This document shows positions 12,001 through 21,326 of a DNA stretch of 64,000 bases, in pieces (position 1 is the stretch's first letter; the number at the start of each line of letters is the position of its first letter). This stretch comes from Enoplolaimus lenunculus (taxonomy: Eukaryota; Nematoda; Enoplea; Enoplida; Thoracostomopsidae). Location of the stretch: the NCBI GenBank assembly GCA_030248215.1, contig JASANG010002678.1:1-64000 (forward strand), written 5' to 3'. The notes under the pieces were generated by a model. The model was given only the letters and a program-made list of their open reading frames with translations, was not told where the DNA came from and made no database searches. The position numbers and the translations under genes were made by a program.

Positions 12001-12961
12001 GCGGTTTGAGAAGCTCTTTCTTTTGCTGTAAAACGTAACAAACAGACTGCTTGGAAGAACTCCCGCTGTACGTGATTGACTGCAGATTTTGACATGCGTT
12101 AAATTCTTCTTTTACCTTTTTAGGAAGATTTTGTTATGAAAGCCCCGATGTTATGGGACGCTTCAAAGAATGGCGGATTTTCATCGGCGGAGGCTACGTA
12201 TCTGCCGATTCATCCAAATCATACCGAAGTCAATTTTGAGGTACATATTGGATTCTTAGGTATTTTTAATGTGAAGAACGTTTTTCAATGTTTCTGGTTT
12301 CTAGATATTTGAGATATATTTTGGTTTCGTGTTTCCTTCGTTTGTTTCTTACCCGTTCCTTCGCTATTAAAACTGCAATGTTTAGAACTTCAAGAAATGG
12401 TTTAAATATTCAACTATCATTAAATTCAGTAAAATGTTTCAGACGGAATACTCTGATAGTACATCTCAATTGCGCTTGTATAAAAATTTGGCATCACTGC
12501 GACGTCGTGACGAAACGTTTTTATTTGGCAATACATCACTCGGTAACAAAAATGCGACTATTTTCACTCTTGGACGACTGGCAGAGATAAAAGGACTGGT
12601 GAGATTATTTTTCCTCAACTAAATGTTCCGCGTCTTTATTTTTTCCCAATAAAGTGTTCCGCGACTTAAAGCAATTCGTGCAAGTTTCGCTTAAATTGAA
12701 ACTCGCTTATAATAATATGTATTTTGTATTATAAATTTTGATCTATCGTTTCAGAATTATGTGGTAGCGCTAAATTTCGGCGACACTAGCGCAGTTGTAA
12801 ATTTGAAAACGCTTCCTTTTGATGTCCCAGACTCGGTATCTGTTGTGGAGATGACAACAAACTTGGACAAAGAAGGTCGCTACACGGTCCGTGATAGTAT
12901 TTTGGCGGAGAAAATTGAGCTGGGCGCTTTGCAAGGCATTGTTGTGAAGTATAAAACATAA
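2771..12961 (+). CDS. SLC3-family amino acid transporter heavy chain (4F2hc/rBAT-like), complete, 14 exons
   Basis: Predicted heavy subunit of a heteromeric amino acid transporter: a type II membrane glycoprotein that carries an SLC7 light chain to the plasma membrane. Coding exons: 2771-2848, 4043-4202, 6347-6475, 7826-8002, 8581-8711, 9050-9151, 9291-9377, 9601-9708, 9793-9878, 10442-10676, 11674-11874, 12124-12240, 12443-12598 and 12755-12961. They sum to 1974 bases, 657 aa plus stop, close to human rBAT (685) and 4F2hc (630 in the long form). All phases join without stops. A membrane segment lies at about residues 61-84. Cys88 sits just outside it, where the family forms its disulfide to the light chain. 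The alpha-amylase-like ectodomain follows (WWQKK, then SFKDTDDDGVGDIKG, LLLSLPG, FYGEELGM, MLWDASKNGGF, VVALNFGD). The strand after KGVDGF reads YLSS, so the glycosidase nucleophile Asp is absent, as in 4F2hc. Several N-x-S/T sites are present. The start is the first ATG of the exon. The split between 4F2hc and rBAT is uncertain; the lost catalytic Asp favours 4F2hc. Confidence 0.93.
3261..3664. repeat. 202-bp tandem duplication inside a family J foldback element
   Basis: 3261-3462 and 3463-3664 are near-identical, differing at about four positions. Each unit has a C-rich hairpin arm (acccccctcaatcaaggg) and an agaagtgtcatactctcc end. The surrounding element (about 3080-3700) has inverted ends and an internal G/C-run hairpin like the family J element at 58611. 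It lies in intron 1 of the SLC3 gene. Confidence 0.75.
4043..4202 (+). CDS. SLC3 exon 2: cytoplasmic tail and transmembrane helix
   Basis: Part of the 2771-12961 gene. It carries the juxtamembrane FVGLTKEQLERYAQDPFWR segment, conserved in SLC3A2-like proteins, and the hydrophobic run WILFILLWVAWIAMFVAAI. The acceptor is tttccag at 4042 and the donor GTTCGT starts at 4203; phase 1 out. The neighbouring exon 3 supplies VIVVVAPKC with the disulfide Cys. Confidence 0.93.
4637..4730. repeat. (TA)n microsatellite
   Basis: About 45 TA units directly before the first young MITE. The same array continues at 5107-5134, 5526-5558 and 5932-6010 between and after the MITE copies. Confidence 0.9.
4729..5106 (+). 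mobile_element. family A hAT-like MITE, copy 1
   Basis: About 378 bp. Left end (c/t)agggtgcaaccgg, right end ccggttgcaccctg, inverted. It shares its internal body (taagaatctcttttgaaagc; cctatgttcgactaagg) with copies 2-5. The TA target makes the duplication unreadable here. Confidence 0.85.
5135..5525 (+). mobile_element. family A hAT-like MITE, copy 2
   Basis: 391 bp with intact ends, CAGGGTGCAACCGG and CCGGTTGCACCCTG, in a TA array. Highly similar to copies 1 and 3. Confidence 0.9.
5559..5931 (+). mobile_element. family A hAT-like MITE, copy 3
   Basis: 373 bp with intact inverted ends, flanked by TA repeats. The three adjacent copies share one orientation. Confidence 0.9.
6535..7500 (+). 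mobile_element. family H element with ~145-bp internal tandem units (copy 1)
   Basis: The left end taccagtcgtagtgggacta is followed by gagcgaagctcg. Internal units contain gcaaattagctattagctaac, here split by one or two changes, and cagattcctcgcacc. The right end gagcttcgctcaatt is inverted to the left. A family A MITE is inserted near the right end. The structure (conserved ends with a tandem core) recalls Helentron/DINE-type elements, which is tentative. In SLC3 intron 3. Confidence 0.55.
7033..7417 (+). mobile_element. family A hAT-like MITE, copy 4, with perfect 8-bp target duplication
   Basis: 385 bp, ends CAGGGTGCAACCGG and CCGGTTGCACCCTG. The bases acagacgg at 7025-7032 are repeated at 7418-7425. 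This 8-bp duplication assigns the family to hAT. It is inserted into the family H element. Confidence 0.95.
8581..8711 (+). CDS. SLC3 exon 5, ending at a GC (not GT) donor
   Basis: Encodes GMYVVIDYAP and onward. The only ending that keeps the frame into exon 6 (SWNRNGDRYYLHWPHH) is after AAT at 8711, where the intron starts GCAAGT. The nearby GT at 8716 gives a stop in either choice of acceptor. GCAAGT is the usual hexamer of GC-AG introns. Confidence 0.85.
8773..8905. other. SLC3 intron 5 sequence with small local repeats
   Basis: Short repeats of the motif atgtcgcgtaacgcgatatg (8797-8816) and a near copy at 8870-8889. Nothing else recognised in this intron. Confidence 0.4.
10037..10321 (+). 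mobile_element. family I MITE, copy 2
   Basis: Starts ggtggcaacaaaggttcgg and ends attcagtgccaccct; these ends are inverted. Body as in the 1923 copy. Lies in SLC3 intron 9, 120 bases before exon 10. Confidence 0.65.
10919..11660 (+). mobile_element. family H element with tandem units (copy 2)
   Basis: Left end taccagtcgtagtgggacta, then four or more degenerate units of about 145 bp (each with gctaatatgcaaattagc and ggttttggaggtttgta). The right end is degraded, at or before cacttcgctt. It fills most of SLC3 intron 10. Confidence 0.6.
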
Positions 12962-14140
12962 TAGTGTGTATGAAGTCGTAGTTTGTGAAAATTTGTATCT
13001 TTATGTAGATTCTGAAGTTATTCTGGCTTTTAAATATTTTTGTTTTTGAATATTATTCTTGTATTAAGCAAAAAGTGGAAAGTCGTAGCTTTCCAACCGA
13101 TGTTGTTGTTTTGAAAATACGTTCAACATTTTAATGAATTTTTGGGAATCCAATTTTTTGACGGCTTACGTTTTCGTTCGTAACTAAAACAATTTTCAAA
13201 TGTTCAACAGCCATATACAGCGTTTATTTGACGATAAATCGTAAATCAAAATGTCTGATGGCAAAAAATATTACACCATTCGGTCTGAACGCAATATCAA
13301 CACGTCTTGAAAGTAATGTACAATTTCGTGAACTACTGCTGATCGTTAATTTGGGTGCGGATAATCAGGATATAAAAGATAAATACCAGTTCGCTAAAAA
13401 CGCATTTACGGTAATAACACGAAAGGTCTAAAACTAAAGCTTTCTTGCTATACACACATATTACTGTTTTATGTGTAGATCCGCTGTTTTTAGCATAGTG
13501 TGTTTAGGTATATTTTCCTGCTAGACAGACTTATTAGAACAGCACTCAGATGTGAGAGTTGCCAGGGTTTTCTGACGGTATATATAGATTGCGGCGTTGT
13601 GCCATGCGCTTGAAACGCAGCTTGATAACAAACCTATTTAGTGAACTTTGTTAGCATGTTAAATTTGCACTTGCCAGTTTGGCCGGTGTATGTAAAGGCG
13701 TAACCGTAGGTTAAGCACATTCCTAGACCTAAGCGTAACACTAAGCCGGTGCCTAAGCCTGAGCAGAAAAATTAGCCTAAAGCTTATGCTTATTCCGTAA
13801 CAGTCACAGAAAAACAGACCAGCTGTGATGTTAGAATACAACTGAAGGTACGCCTCCGGCTGTTGCAGAAAAGCGACCGCCGGCTCCGGTAGAATTTTAG
13901 CTGGAAGTTCCGGCAATTTTGATATTGAGTTTTTATAGTTCTAGATAAATTTTTCGAAAATTTGAGAAGAAATTGTCGATGTTTCTAAAAAATAACGTGA
14001 ACCCAAATTTTTCGACAACGCTTTATATATGTTTGCTAAAATTAAATAAACACAGTTTAATCTATGATTTCGCATCGCCTCTCGCTCCAGCAAGTTTTGT
14101 TGACCTCCGGCTCAAGTAATTTTCGCCTACGTTTATACTC
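12962..14140. other. 3' flank of the SLC3 gene; no supported gene
   Basis: No AATAAA within 300 bases of the SLC3 stop; the first clear one is near 14048. An open frame from 13263 with a weak donor (AAG|GTC) was not convincing. Repeat-like gccta runs occur at 13690-13790. Confidence 0.4.
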
Positions 14141-14158
14141 TGCCTGATATATAGATAG

Positions 14159-14963
14159 CAGGGTGCAAAGCGGAACTGGATTACTGTATTGACCCGAATA
14201 ATAGGGGGAGGGGAAATAAGAGGGGGGTCCCCATTTTGAGTCCGAATAACCCTAATTGTAGCACAAATTACTCCAGGACCAAATAACTTTAGTTCGAAAC
14301 TTTAAAGCGTACTTAAATTTTGAAAGTACATTCCTAAGTATAACTGTATTATCGCTCAAGCTATTGACACAAGACAAATAAACGTTTAATTCAACGGATA
14401 ATTGCGGTACCGGATATATATTACTAACAACGGGCGGCGGAGCGTGGGTTAAAGATAAATAACAGTCTGTAACCGAATAACAAGGGGGGTACCCTTTGGA
14501 GAGGCCAAATAAGTATCAGTCCCCCTGTTATTTGGGTCACTACAGTATATCGGAATCGGAGCATGAACAAATTGACAATCGTTTTTTGGCTCTGTAAAAC
14601 CAAACTACAATCATTTATTAAGTTAACTCATCGAAAACCAGGACCGAAAAATTCAAAGCGCTATTTTATCGCTTTTAATGTTGTAAACACACCATTTAGA
14701 ATGTCAAAATCCTGAAACAAATGCAGTAGGTGGAAACATAATTATGGCACAAATTGAAAATTTTGGCAATACACGCTCGAACAATTTTAAATAAAGTTAG
14801 AATAATACGCCAATTCTTAAATTTTTGAATGAGAGAAAATATTCAATACCGGAAAATTCCGGTGAAAAAATACCGGATTTCCCTACCGGAACCGGAATTC
14901 TGGTTGCACCCTGTCGTTTTGAATCGGGATTCTAATCGCAATAGGAATTCCGAATGCACCCTG
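14159..14963. mobile_element. family B hAT-like MITE with nested insertions
   Basis: The left end CAGGGTGCAAAGCGG and right end gaatgcaccctg are flanked by atagatag at 14151-14158 and again at 14964-14971, a perfect 8-bp duplication. Inside are a Tc1/mariner-type MITE (14184-14545) and, near the right end, a truncated family A piece on the minus strand ending at 14914. Confidence 0.85.
14184..14545. mobile_element. Tc1/mariner-type MITE nested in family B
   Basis: 362 bp with inverted ends CTGTAnTGACCC and GGGTCACTACAG. TA is duplicated on both sides (14182-14183, 14546-14547). Removing the element and one TA restores the family B sequence ggaactggatta-tcggaatcgg, which proves the order of insertion. 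Confidence 0.85.
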
Positions 14964-15637
14964 ATAGATAGGCTGTTAATTTCATTAATGTAATCTCTTG
15001 CTATGCCAAATATAGTATACTTGACAATCGTTGCATCCCTCAAACTATACATGAGTCACAACCACATTGAAATACACATATATATACATTAGTCGTGCAA
15101 ACAGCCCATTACTTAATTAAATTTCAACTTTTTAAGTCTTGAATATAATTCAACGGGAACGAAAAACTAATATTGAAGTATAAAACATTCAAAGACGTTT
15201 TATTTTTCTGCCAACAATTTTTATTCTTTTTCCAACAAATACTGTGTGTCTGTAATGAAAAATTGCCACGGAAATAGAAATGGGCAAACGGCAGACGTAC
15301 AACCGGAGGTCTGGTAATCCGGTTCCGTCAGAAAATCGACCTCCGGCTCCGGTAGAAGTTCTGCCGGAGTTTCCTGGATTTTCGGTTGTGTAATTTTGCA
15401 TATTATAAAATTGGATGATTTTGTATCACTGACCCACAAGCTGCTTGTTGAGCATAAAACATACAAATCTGAAAATAGTTTTTAATATGGATCTGCTGCA
15501 ATAGTGCTGGGTATTCGGTTTAGAAGATTGCTACTGACTAATAAATACTTGCGTTGTTCACCTGAAATTGAGTTGATTTGGTTTGTCTCTGATTCTATCG
15601 AAAGTCACCCTTTCCTCGAACGGACTATACAATAAAG

Positions 15638-16100
15638 GCCGGCCCATTGTCCCGGGACAGCAATGTACCGAGAGCAAACATGCACAGCCTAAATATAATA
15701 TATAAAAATATATTGGTACAGAGAATGTGGTGTAGTAGGCGTAATTTTCCTTTTCTCGGGTGGCTGCATCACCCCCTGATCCACAAATATACTCAGAATG
15801 TGGCGTAACATTAGCAGTGTTTCCTTTTCTCCGGTGGAGTTGCAGCACCCCCTGACCCCCAGCAAAACGGACGCCGAGCCTAAGCAGAATAAAGTATCTG
15901 TTCCAATAATGAATTGCATAATGTGGGAGGTTTGTGGGACGACACCTACTCATTCTGTTTACGGCCAATGTAAAGAACAGAGGGGGAACAGTATTGTCAG
16001 CATATTCCTAAGCCTAAGCCGAGCAAAAAATAGTCTAAAGCTTACTCTTTTCTAGTCCCATAGAAAAACGTTTCGCCCCTGATCATTACACGGGCCCTGA
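15638..16100. repeat. family F/G MITE fragments
   Basis: 15638-15700 matches the left end of the minisatellite-bearing element at 17634 (ggcccattgtcccgggacag). 15963-16097 has inverted ends ggccaatgtaaagaacag and cacgggcc around gccta/taagc motifs. Confidence 0.5.
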
Positions 16101-16194
16101 ATACGAACCACCGAACTTGTGGGGGTGAGGGGTGCAGCCCTGAGACTCCAATTAAAGAAAATATTTCTGTGTGGGGGAGCTTTTTTGTGGTTCC

Positions 16195-16415
16195 AGCTAT
16201 CCCTTTGTCCCAACTGTCTCAACTCTCCCGCTGACCCAACTGTCGCTGTTCCAACTGTCCCGCTGTCTTTAACTGTCCCAATTGTCCCGCTGTCTTTAAC
16301 TGCTCCAATTGTCCCGCTGTCCTAACCGTCCTGCTATTCCAACTGTCTTGGTATCCCAACTGTCCTGCTGTTCCAACTGGCCGGCTGTTCCAACTATGTC
16401 CATCTGTGCCAACTG
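16195..16415. repeat. degenerate TCCCAACTG minisatellite
   Basis: About 20 imperfect 9-10 bp units (cccaactgt, ccgctgtc). On the other strand this is the same gggacagttgggacagc unit as the array at 17710-18127, so the two arrays are inverted relatives. Confidence 0.75.
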
Positions 16416-16615
16416 TTTTAATTTTTGTTGTGTATATTGGACAATGTATTGCACAAGGGCTTCTCGTTTTCCACGGTAGAAAACTTATGACCAGGAGTAC
16501 AGCGCAGCCACTCCTGCTTAAGGGAAGGATTTACCGCTGTTTTGGTAGAAAAATTAACAAGCGTACTTAAGTCTGGCTGTGAAAGCTGAAAAATTCAAAC
16601 GCCTATAGATATTCC

Positions 16616-16798
16616 GGCCAATGTTATACTTTAATGGGCGTAACAGTAAATTATGCGTGTTCCTACGCCTACGCCTAAGCGTTGCAAAAATGTCTTCCTA
16701 ATAAGCCTAAGCCTAAGCAAAAAATGTAATCTAGTATCTAAACCTACTCTTTTATAGACCCACCAGAAACCTGGAAGTCCCTTAAAGTAACATGGGCC
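16616..16798 (+). mobile_element. family F MITE, copy 1
   Basis: 183 bp. Ends GGCCAATGTTA and AACATGGGCC are inverted; the core is rich in cctaagcctaagc. gatattcc (16608-16615) against ggtattcc (16799-16806) suggests an 8-bp target duplication with one mismatch. Confidence 0.7.
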
Positions 16799-16814
16799 GG
16801 TATTCCCATGTTTG

Positions 16815-17520
16815 GTATGCAATGTTTAAGGTGTAGGTGAGTTAAGGAAGAGTGGAAAGGTTAACAGGTGAGTTAAGGAAGAGTGGAAAGGTTAATAAAA
16901 ACGCATAGGATTTCTCTAGGTCTGGTTCGAACGGAACACTTTGGTTGGTCTAGCTGGAACATTGCAGGATGTGTGGTTCGGTTCGGAAAACGAGAAAAGT
17001 GGAAAATTCAAGCGCAGGTGTAAATTCCTTACGGTTGGTAAGGAAATTTAATAGAGGTGTAGGCGAGGTACGGAAAACGGGAAAAGTGAAAATATGAATG
17101 TATACGTTTCTCTAGGTCTGACAAGGAAGGAACACTTTGATTGGTTTAGTTGGAAAATTGGGCTGTGTGGTTCCGCTCGGAAAAAAAGGTGTAGGCAATG
17201 TTCCGAAAACTGGAAAAGTGCAAAATTTTAAAGCCTAGATTTTATCTGGGTTGGTAGGGAAAAGTTCAAACATACGTATTGCTTGGAAAAGGGTGAAATT
17301 TGAAACGTAGGCTTTCCTGGGTTGGTACTGAAAATCTCAAGCACAGGTTTTGTTTGGAAAACTGGTAAAGACAAATTAAAACGTTTAGATTTTTTCTATG
17401 TTGGTACGGGAAATCAGAAGTATAGGTTTTGTTTGGAAAACAGGAAAAGGGAAAATTATAATGTGTAAATTTTCCCTAGGTTGCTAAGACAAATCTCAAG
17501 CATCGGTTTTAGCCGGGGTA
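16815..17520 (+). repeat. degenerate tandem repeats
   Basis: A perfect short repeat, gtgagttaaggaagagtgga, occurs at 16836 and 16867. Diverged units of about 60-120 bp follow, with tttctctaggtctg, ggaaaagtg and gttggtaagg motifs. No coding potential seen. Confidence 0.6.
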
Positions 17521-17709
17521 AAACTGAGCTCAGCCTCCGTCTCTGGCAGAAAATCGGCCTCCCGTTCCGTCTCCAACTTTAATAGCATATTGCAGATATT
17601 GTATAAAATTAATTAATTAACCATCATTTGTACGGCCAATGTTACTTTAAAGGCCGTCCCATTTTCCCGGGACAGAAATGTACCACGAGTGTGCATTCAA
17701 AGAATATAA

Positions 17710-18127
17710 TTGGGACAGCGGACAGTTGGGATAGATGAGACAGTGGGACAGATGGGATAGTTGGGACAGATGGGACAGATGGGACAGTTGGGACAGATGG
17801 GAAACTTGGGACACTTGGGACAGATGGGACAAACGGGACATATGGGACACTTGGGAAAAATGGGTCAGAAGGGACAGTTGGGACACATGGGACAGCGGGA
17901 CAGATGGGACACTTGGGACACATGGGATAGTTGGGACAGATTGGACACTTGGGACAGATGGGACAGATGGGACAGTCGGGACAGATGGGACAGTTGGACA
18001 GATGGGACAGTTGGGACAGATGGAACAGTTGGGACAGCGGGACAGATGGGACAGATGGGACAAATGGGACAGTTGGGACAGATGGGACAGTTGTGACAGA
18101 TGGGACAGTTGAGACACTTGGGACAGA
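17710..18127 (+). repeat. GGGACAGAT/GGGACAGTT minisatellite
   Basis: About 46 units of 9 bp, alternating gggacagat and gggacagtt with few changes. Because 9 is a multiple of 3, all frames that avoid stops stay open on both strands, which yields artefact ORFs rich in Val-Pro-Ser or Gly-Gln-Met. Confidence 0.95.
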
Positions 18128-18312
18128 TGTATGTGTATATATGTATATGTAATATATATGTGTATATATGTGTATATATATATGTATATATATTATATAT
18201 ACACATATATATTATATGTATATATAATATATACACATATATATACATATACATATATACATATATAATATATGTGTATATATGTATATATGTATATATT
18301 ATATATACTTAC
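18128..18312. repeat. TATATG/TATACA-rich tract
   Basis: Alternating purine-pyrimidine run with many self-complementary stretches, inside the family F/G element. Confidence 0.85.
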
Positions 18313-18419
18313 GTAAATATATCTGCCTGTGCGTATGTAAACAGGAGCGCATAAGTGGTCACCCCGGGTATATTTGTGTCCCTGGCAATTGGGACGGCCT
18401 TTATAGTAACATGGGCCCC

Positions 18420-20340
18420 GCATCAATTGAAAAAGGGAACATGCCTTGAACAATCTATTAATAAAGTAAATTCTAGGTTGCGCAATGGTTCCCCAAGGGT
18501 ACCGGAGACAATCGAGTTTTGAGATGGATTCTAAAATATTACTGTGAGAGCATAAACTGTGTAACGGCTTGGTTTGTTTAAATAATTTGTTGAGCGTTTC
18601 CGTGGTGCAGCCGTGAAGGAACTGATCAAGGTGCACTGTACGCACCTTTCTATCATAGATCTGGGCTAGCGCCGATTATGCAAATTTTTAAAGATGGGAG
18701 GACACTTGTGGTTTTGATTTGAAATATCAGAGCTTTTCAAGCGTGCTCGACAATTATTTTTGCCTTTAATTTGATACTGCAAATTAAGCTTTAATAATCA
18801 GGAGCAAAAGGTTTTGAACTCGTACAGTAGACCAGTGATGATGTGTCGTGGCACTGATTGGAAAAACGGCGTAAACTTTCCTTTTAACTATAAAACTCGA
18901 TATGTCAGGCGTAGGGAAAGACATAGCTAGTGAGAAAAAGAGGTCGAGGGTGAGTATCACTCTGATCCCCAGTGCTCGCTGGAACCACACCCGACAGTCA
19001 TTAACGGACTAGAGATGGGCGGTCTCGGACAAAAAAGCGAGACTGAGACCGAGACCTGACCGGACTTGATCAAATTTTAACGGATATCGAAAGTAAGATT
19101 TTTGTAACAAAAGTTTTAAATATTTTTTATCTGCTCAGAATTGCCACCGACTCATTCACCAACCTAAATTTCTGTTTTTTCTCAATGATGCTATTCAGCT
19201 CTGGTTCAGAATTGCAGTCGTTTTCCTACCCGTTTATTCCGCCAGATTCCTTTATAACATACAAGTATTGCACTAACTAATAAGTATTGCTTAGTTTGCC
19301 GATACTATTTATCTACTGCGATGCCGATAGTTTTTTTATTAGTTTATTAATAACCTCCGAGTGTTCTATTACGATATACTGAGCTGTCGTTCAACTTAGC
19401 CACCACTTTACAAATATACACAAATCCCCAATTCTCCATAAAACAAAAAATTGTGCAATTATGCAATACTAACCCCGTTAGTACTGCAATTCCCCGGTAT
19501 ATCTCTCAAGTTACTCCGAAATTTCCCTAAATACAAGAACAACAACAACACCAACAAGGACGACGTCAGCAAAGCCACTTATTTTACAAGATATTATTTA
19601 GAATGGCCGTGCAAGGCCTAGGTGTACTTTTCAGTGCAGCGCAGCAGCCACGCATAGAATTTATAAGTTTTATGCCTAATAGCAAAGCCTAAGTCTAACT
19701 TATGTTTTAAGCTAGACTAGGTGGAGCTTTACGTTCCGTTAAGGTGTGGTTTTCGTTTTAAGCTTTGGATTTAATTTATGCTATAGTTCTAAGTTTGAAA
19801 TATGATATGGGTGTGGCACAGCCACGTGCATATACGTACAACATAAACCACAAACTATCAAATTGAAATAGCATAAAGATAATTGCCGAAGCTGAAATGT
19901 TATCTCTCGGCCGTGAATAATATATAAAAACTGGGAAACTAATGCTCTATGTTTAAAAATCACGAAAAACTACCGTTTTGAAAATTCAAAAACATACTGT
20001 CAATTTTACTGTAAACATGTGAGACATGCTTGTCCAGAGTATACGCAAGTGCGTAGCACTATATCATGTGCTTAGCCGCAGTCAGGGGCGGTGATATAAG
20101 AAACTTAAGGGGACCCTATATTCAACTTTGTGTCTGTCTTTTGCTGAAAATGCAACCATAAAGGGTGTTTAGTTAATATGCGCGAAGCGCAAATTTTTTA
20201 ACATTTTTTCCAACACCGATCGAAACTTTCAAATTATTCAAAGAAAATTTGGTCGTCTCCTACCAACGGGGGGCGCCCCCAACGCCCTCCCCCTTATCGC
20301 CGTCCTTGCCGGCAACATGCAGTCGACACTTAGCCGACGA
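18420..20340. other. intergenic; repeats only
   Basis: A family D fragment lies at about 19012-19145 (gatgggcggtctcgg, agcgagactgagaccg). The rest has short open frames and no recognised product. Confidence 0.45.
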
Positions 20341-20356
20341 AAAAGGTAGTTGCAAA

Positions 20357-20432
20357 AGCGGGCTACTTGGAGAATTGGTAGAGCGCTTGCCTCGGAATGC
20401 GTAGGTAGCTAATTCGAAACCACCCGCAACCC
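20357..20432 (+). repeat. tRNA-derived relic (SINE head or tRNA pseudogene)
   Basis: ggagaattggtagagcgc resembles a D-arm/A box, and aattcgaaaccacc resembles a T-arm/B box at normal spacing. cttgcctcggaatgc fills the anticodon arm. Stems are imperfect, so it is not called as a functional tRNA. Confidence 0.5.
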
Positions 20433-20699
20433 CTTTTCCAGATGCTTAGTTCAAAAAATTTAACGAAACAAAGCATAGTTACGTGGAGTGAAGGATAGGT
20501 TGAGGTCAAGCACCAGTGTAACACAGCGCATACTCTGGAGCACAACCCGACAAAAATCTTACTTATGCCAGTCACTCGACTGAATGAATAGCCAGATCCA
20601 ATATGTATGCTAGTTTATATACTTTACGCGTATTTTGGTCCTTGATAACACTAAGCATCTTACTAAAAATGAGGCTAAAATAAAATAGATTTCATGAGT

Positions 20700-20890
20700 A
20701 TATATTGTATATAAACCGTGAAAATTACAGAAAATAAACCATCGAAGGTAGATTATGCTTCCGTGGATAATAAAAATATAAAATATTGCAGATTAACTGA
20801 ATTCCTATCATTAAACAAGGTTATTTGACCAATGATGTAGCAAAAAAGCAATTTAAAACAAATTTTTCGGCGGCGTGTTTTTAGGCACGC
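20700..20890 (+). repeat. old family A MITE fragment next to the coiled-coil gene promoter
   Basis: The body motifs accatcgaaggtagatt, aatataaaatattgcagat and aatttttcggcgg match the older copy at 56579-56995. Ends are lost. Confidence 0.55.
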
Positions 20891-20904
20891 ACATGTACGG
20901 TGCA

Positions 20905-20912
20905 TATATAAA
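20905..20912 (+). promoter_or_regulatory. possible TATA box of the coiled-coil gene
   Basis: TATATAAA lies 142 bases before the ATG at 21054, a plausible distance for a start site near 20935 and a short 5' UTR. It sits directly after a MITE-derived fragment (about 20700-20890). Motif match only. Confidence 0.25.
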
Positions 20913-21053
20913 TCTATGTTTAAAACATCACATATCTGCTCTTTTAGGATTTACAATATTTTTGTTTTTGTATATACACGTAAATATAGTAACGTCATCT
21001 CTAAAATATACCAGTGATTCTTACCGGTGTCTGTAATTAGTCTTGCTTGCATA

Positions 21054-21326
21054 ATGTTTTCTGTAATTTTGCAACGTTTTGATGACGTTTTATGTACTGG
21101 ACAGCTGTGGTTTAATTTTCTTGGCTATGATATATCTATCGGCCTTCGGGATTTTTTGTATGCATTGTTTATCGGGCTTCTCATTGTTGGCTTGTTGATG
21201 TATTTAATGACCAGACGTAAACGACATATACTACCTCAGCATCGGGTTAGCAATTCTAGTCGCTCTGAAAGTTTGCGAATGGAAGCACAAAATTTGATGT
21301 CCAGGCGACGAAAAAAGGAAAAATTG
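21054..21326 (+). CDS. exon 1 of the coiled-coil gene: signal-anchor segment
   Basis: 91 codons. The helix FLYALFIGLLIVGLLMYLM (residues 34-52) is followed by the basic cluster RRKR, which predicts a cytosolic C-terminal side. A basic RRRKKEK stretch precedes the donor GTAAGC at 21327. The start is the first in-frame ATG; the reading frame is open for 27 more bases upstream without an ATG. Confidence 0.72.

Larger units (their letters stand above)
17634..18417 (+). mobile_element. family F/G MITE that encloses a GGGACA minisatellite
   Basis: The left end GGCCAATGTTACTTTAAAGG, then ccgtcccatt, and the right end aattgggacggcc with gtaacatgggcc form a clear inverted pair. The interior is a 9-bp-period array followed by a TA/TATG-rich tract. 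No clear target duplication was found. Confidence 0.75.

Noticed and set aside
13228-13431. 67-codon frame 270 bases after the SLC3 stop, possibly a first exon of another gene
   Set aside because: Starts at a non-ATG unless 13263 is used, the possible donor (AAG|GTC) is weak, no matching next exon was seen and no domain is recognisable.
17642-18254. Long open frames on both strands rich in Val-Pro-Ser, Gly-Gln-Met or Trp-Asp-Arg
   Set aside because: They are artefacts of the 9-bp minisatellite and TA tract; no start context, splice sites or non-repeat sequence supports them.
20357-20432. Functional tRNA gene
   Set aside because: A and B boxes are recognisable but the T stem and acceptor stem do not pair, so it is listed only as a relic.
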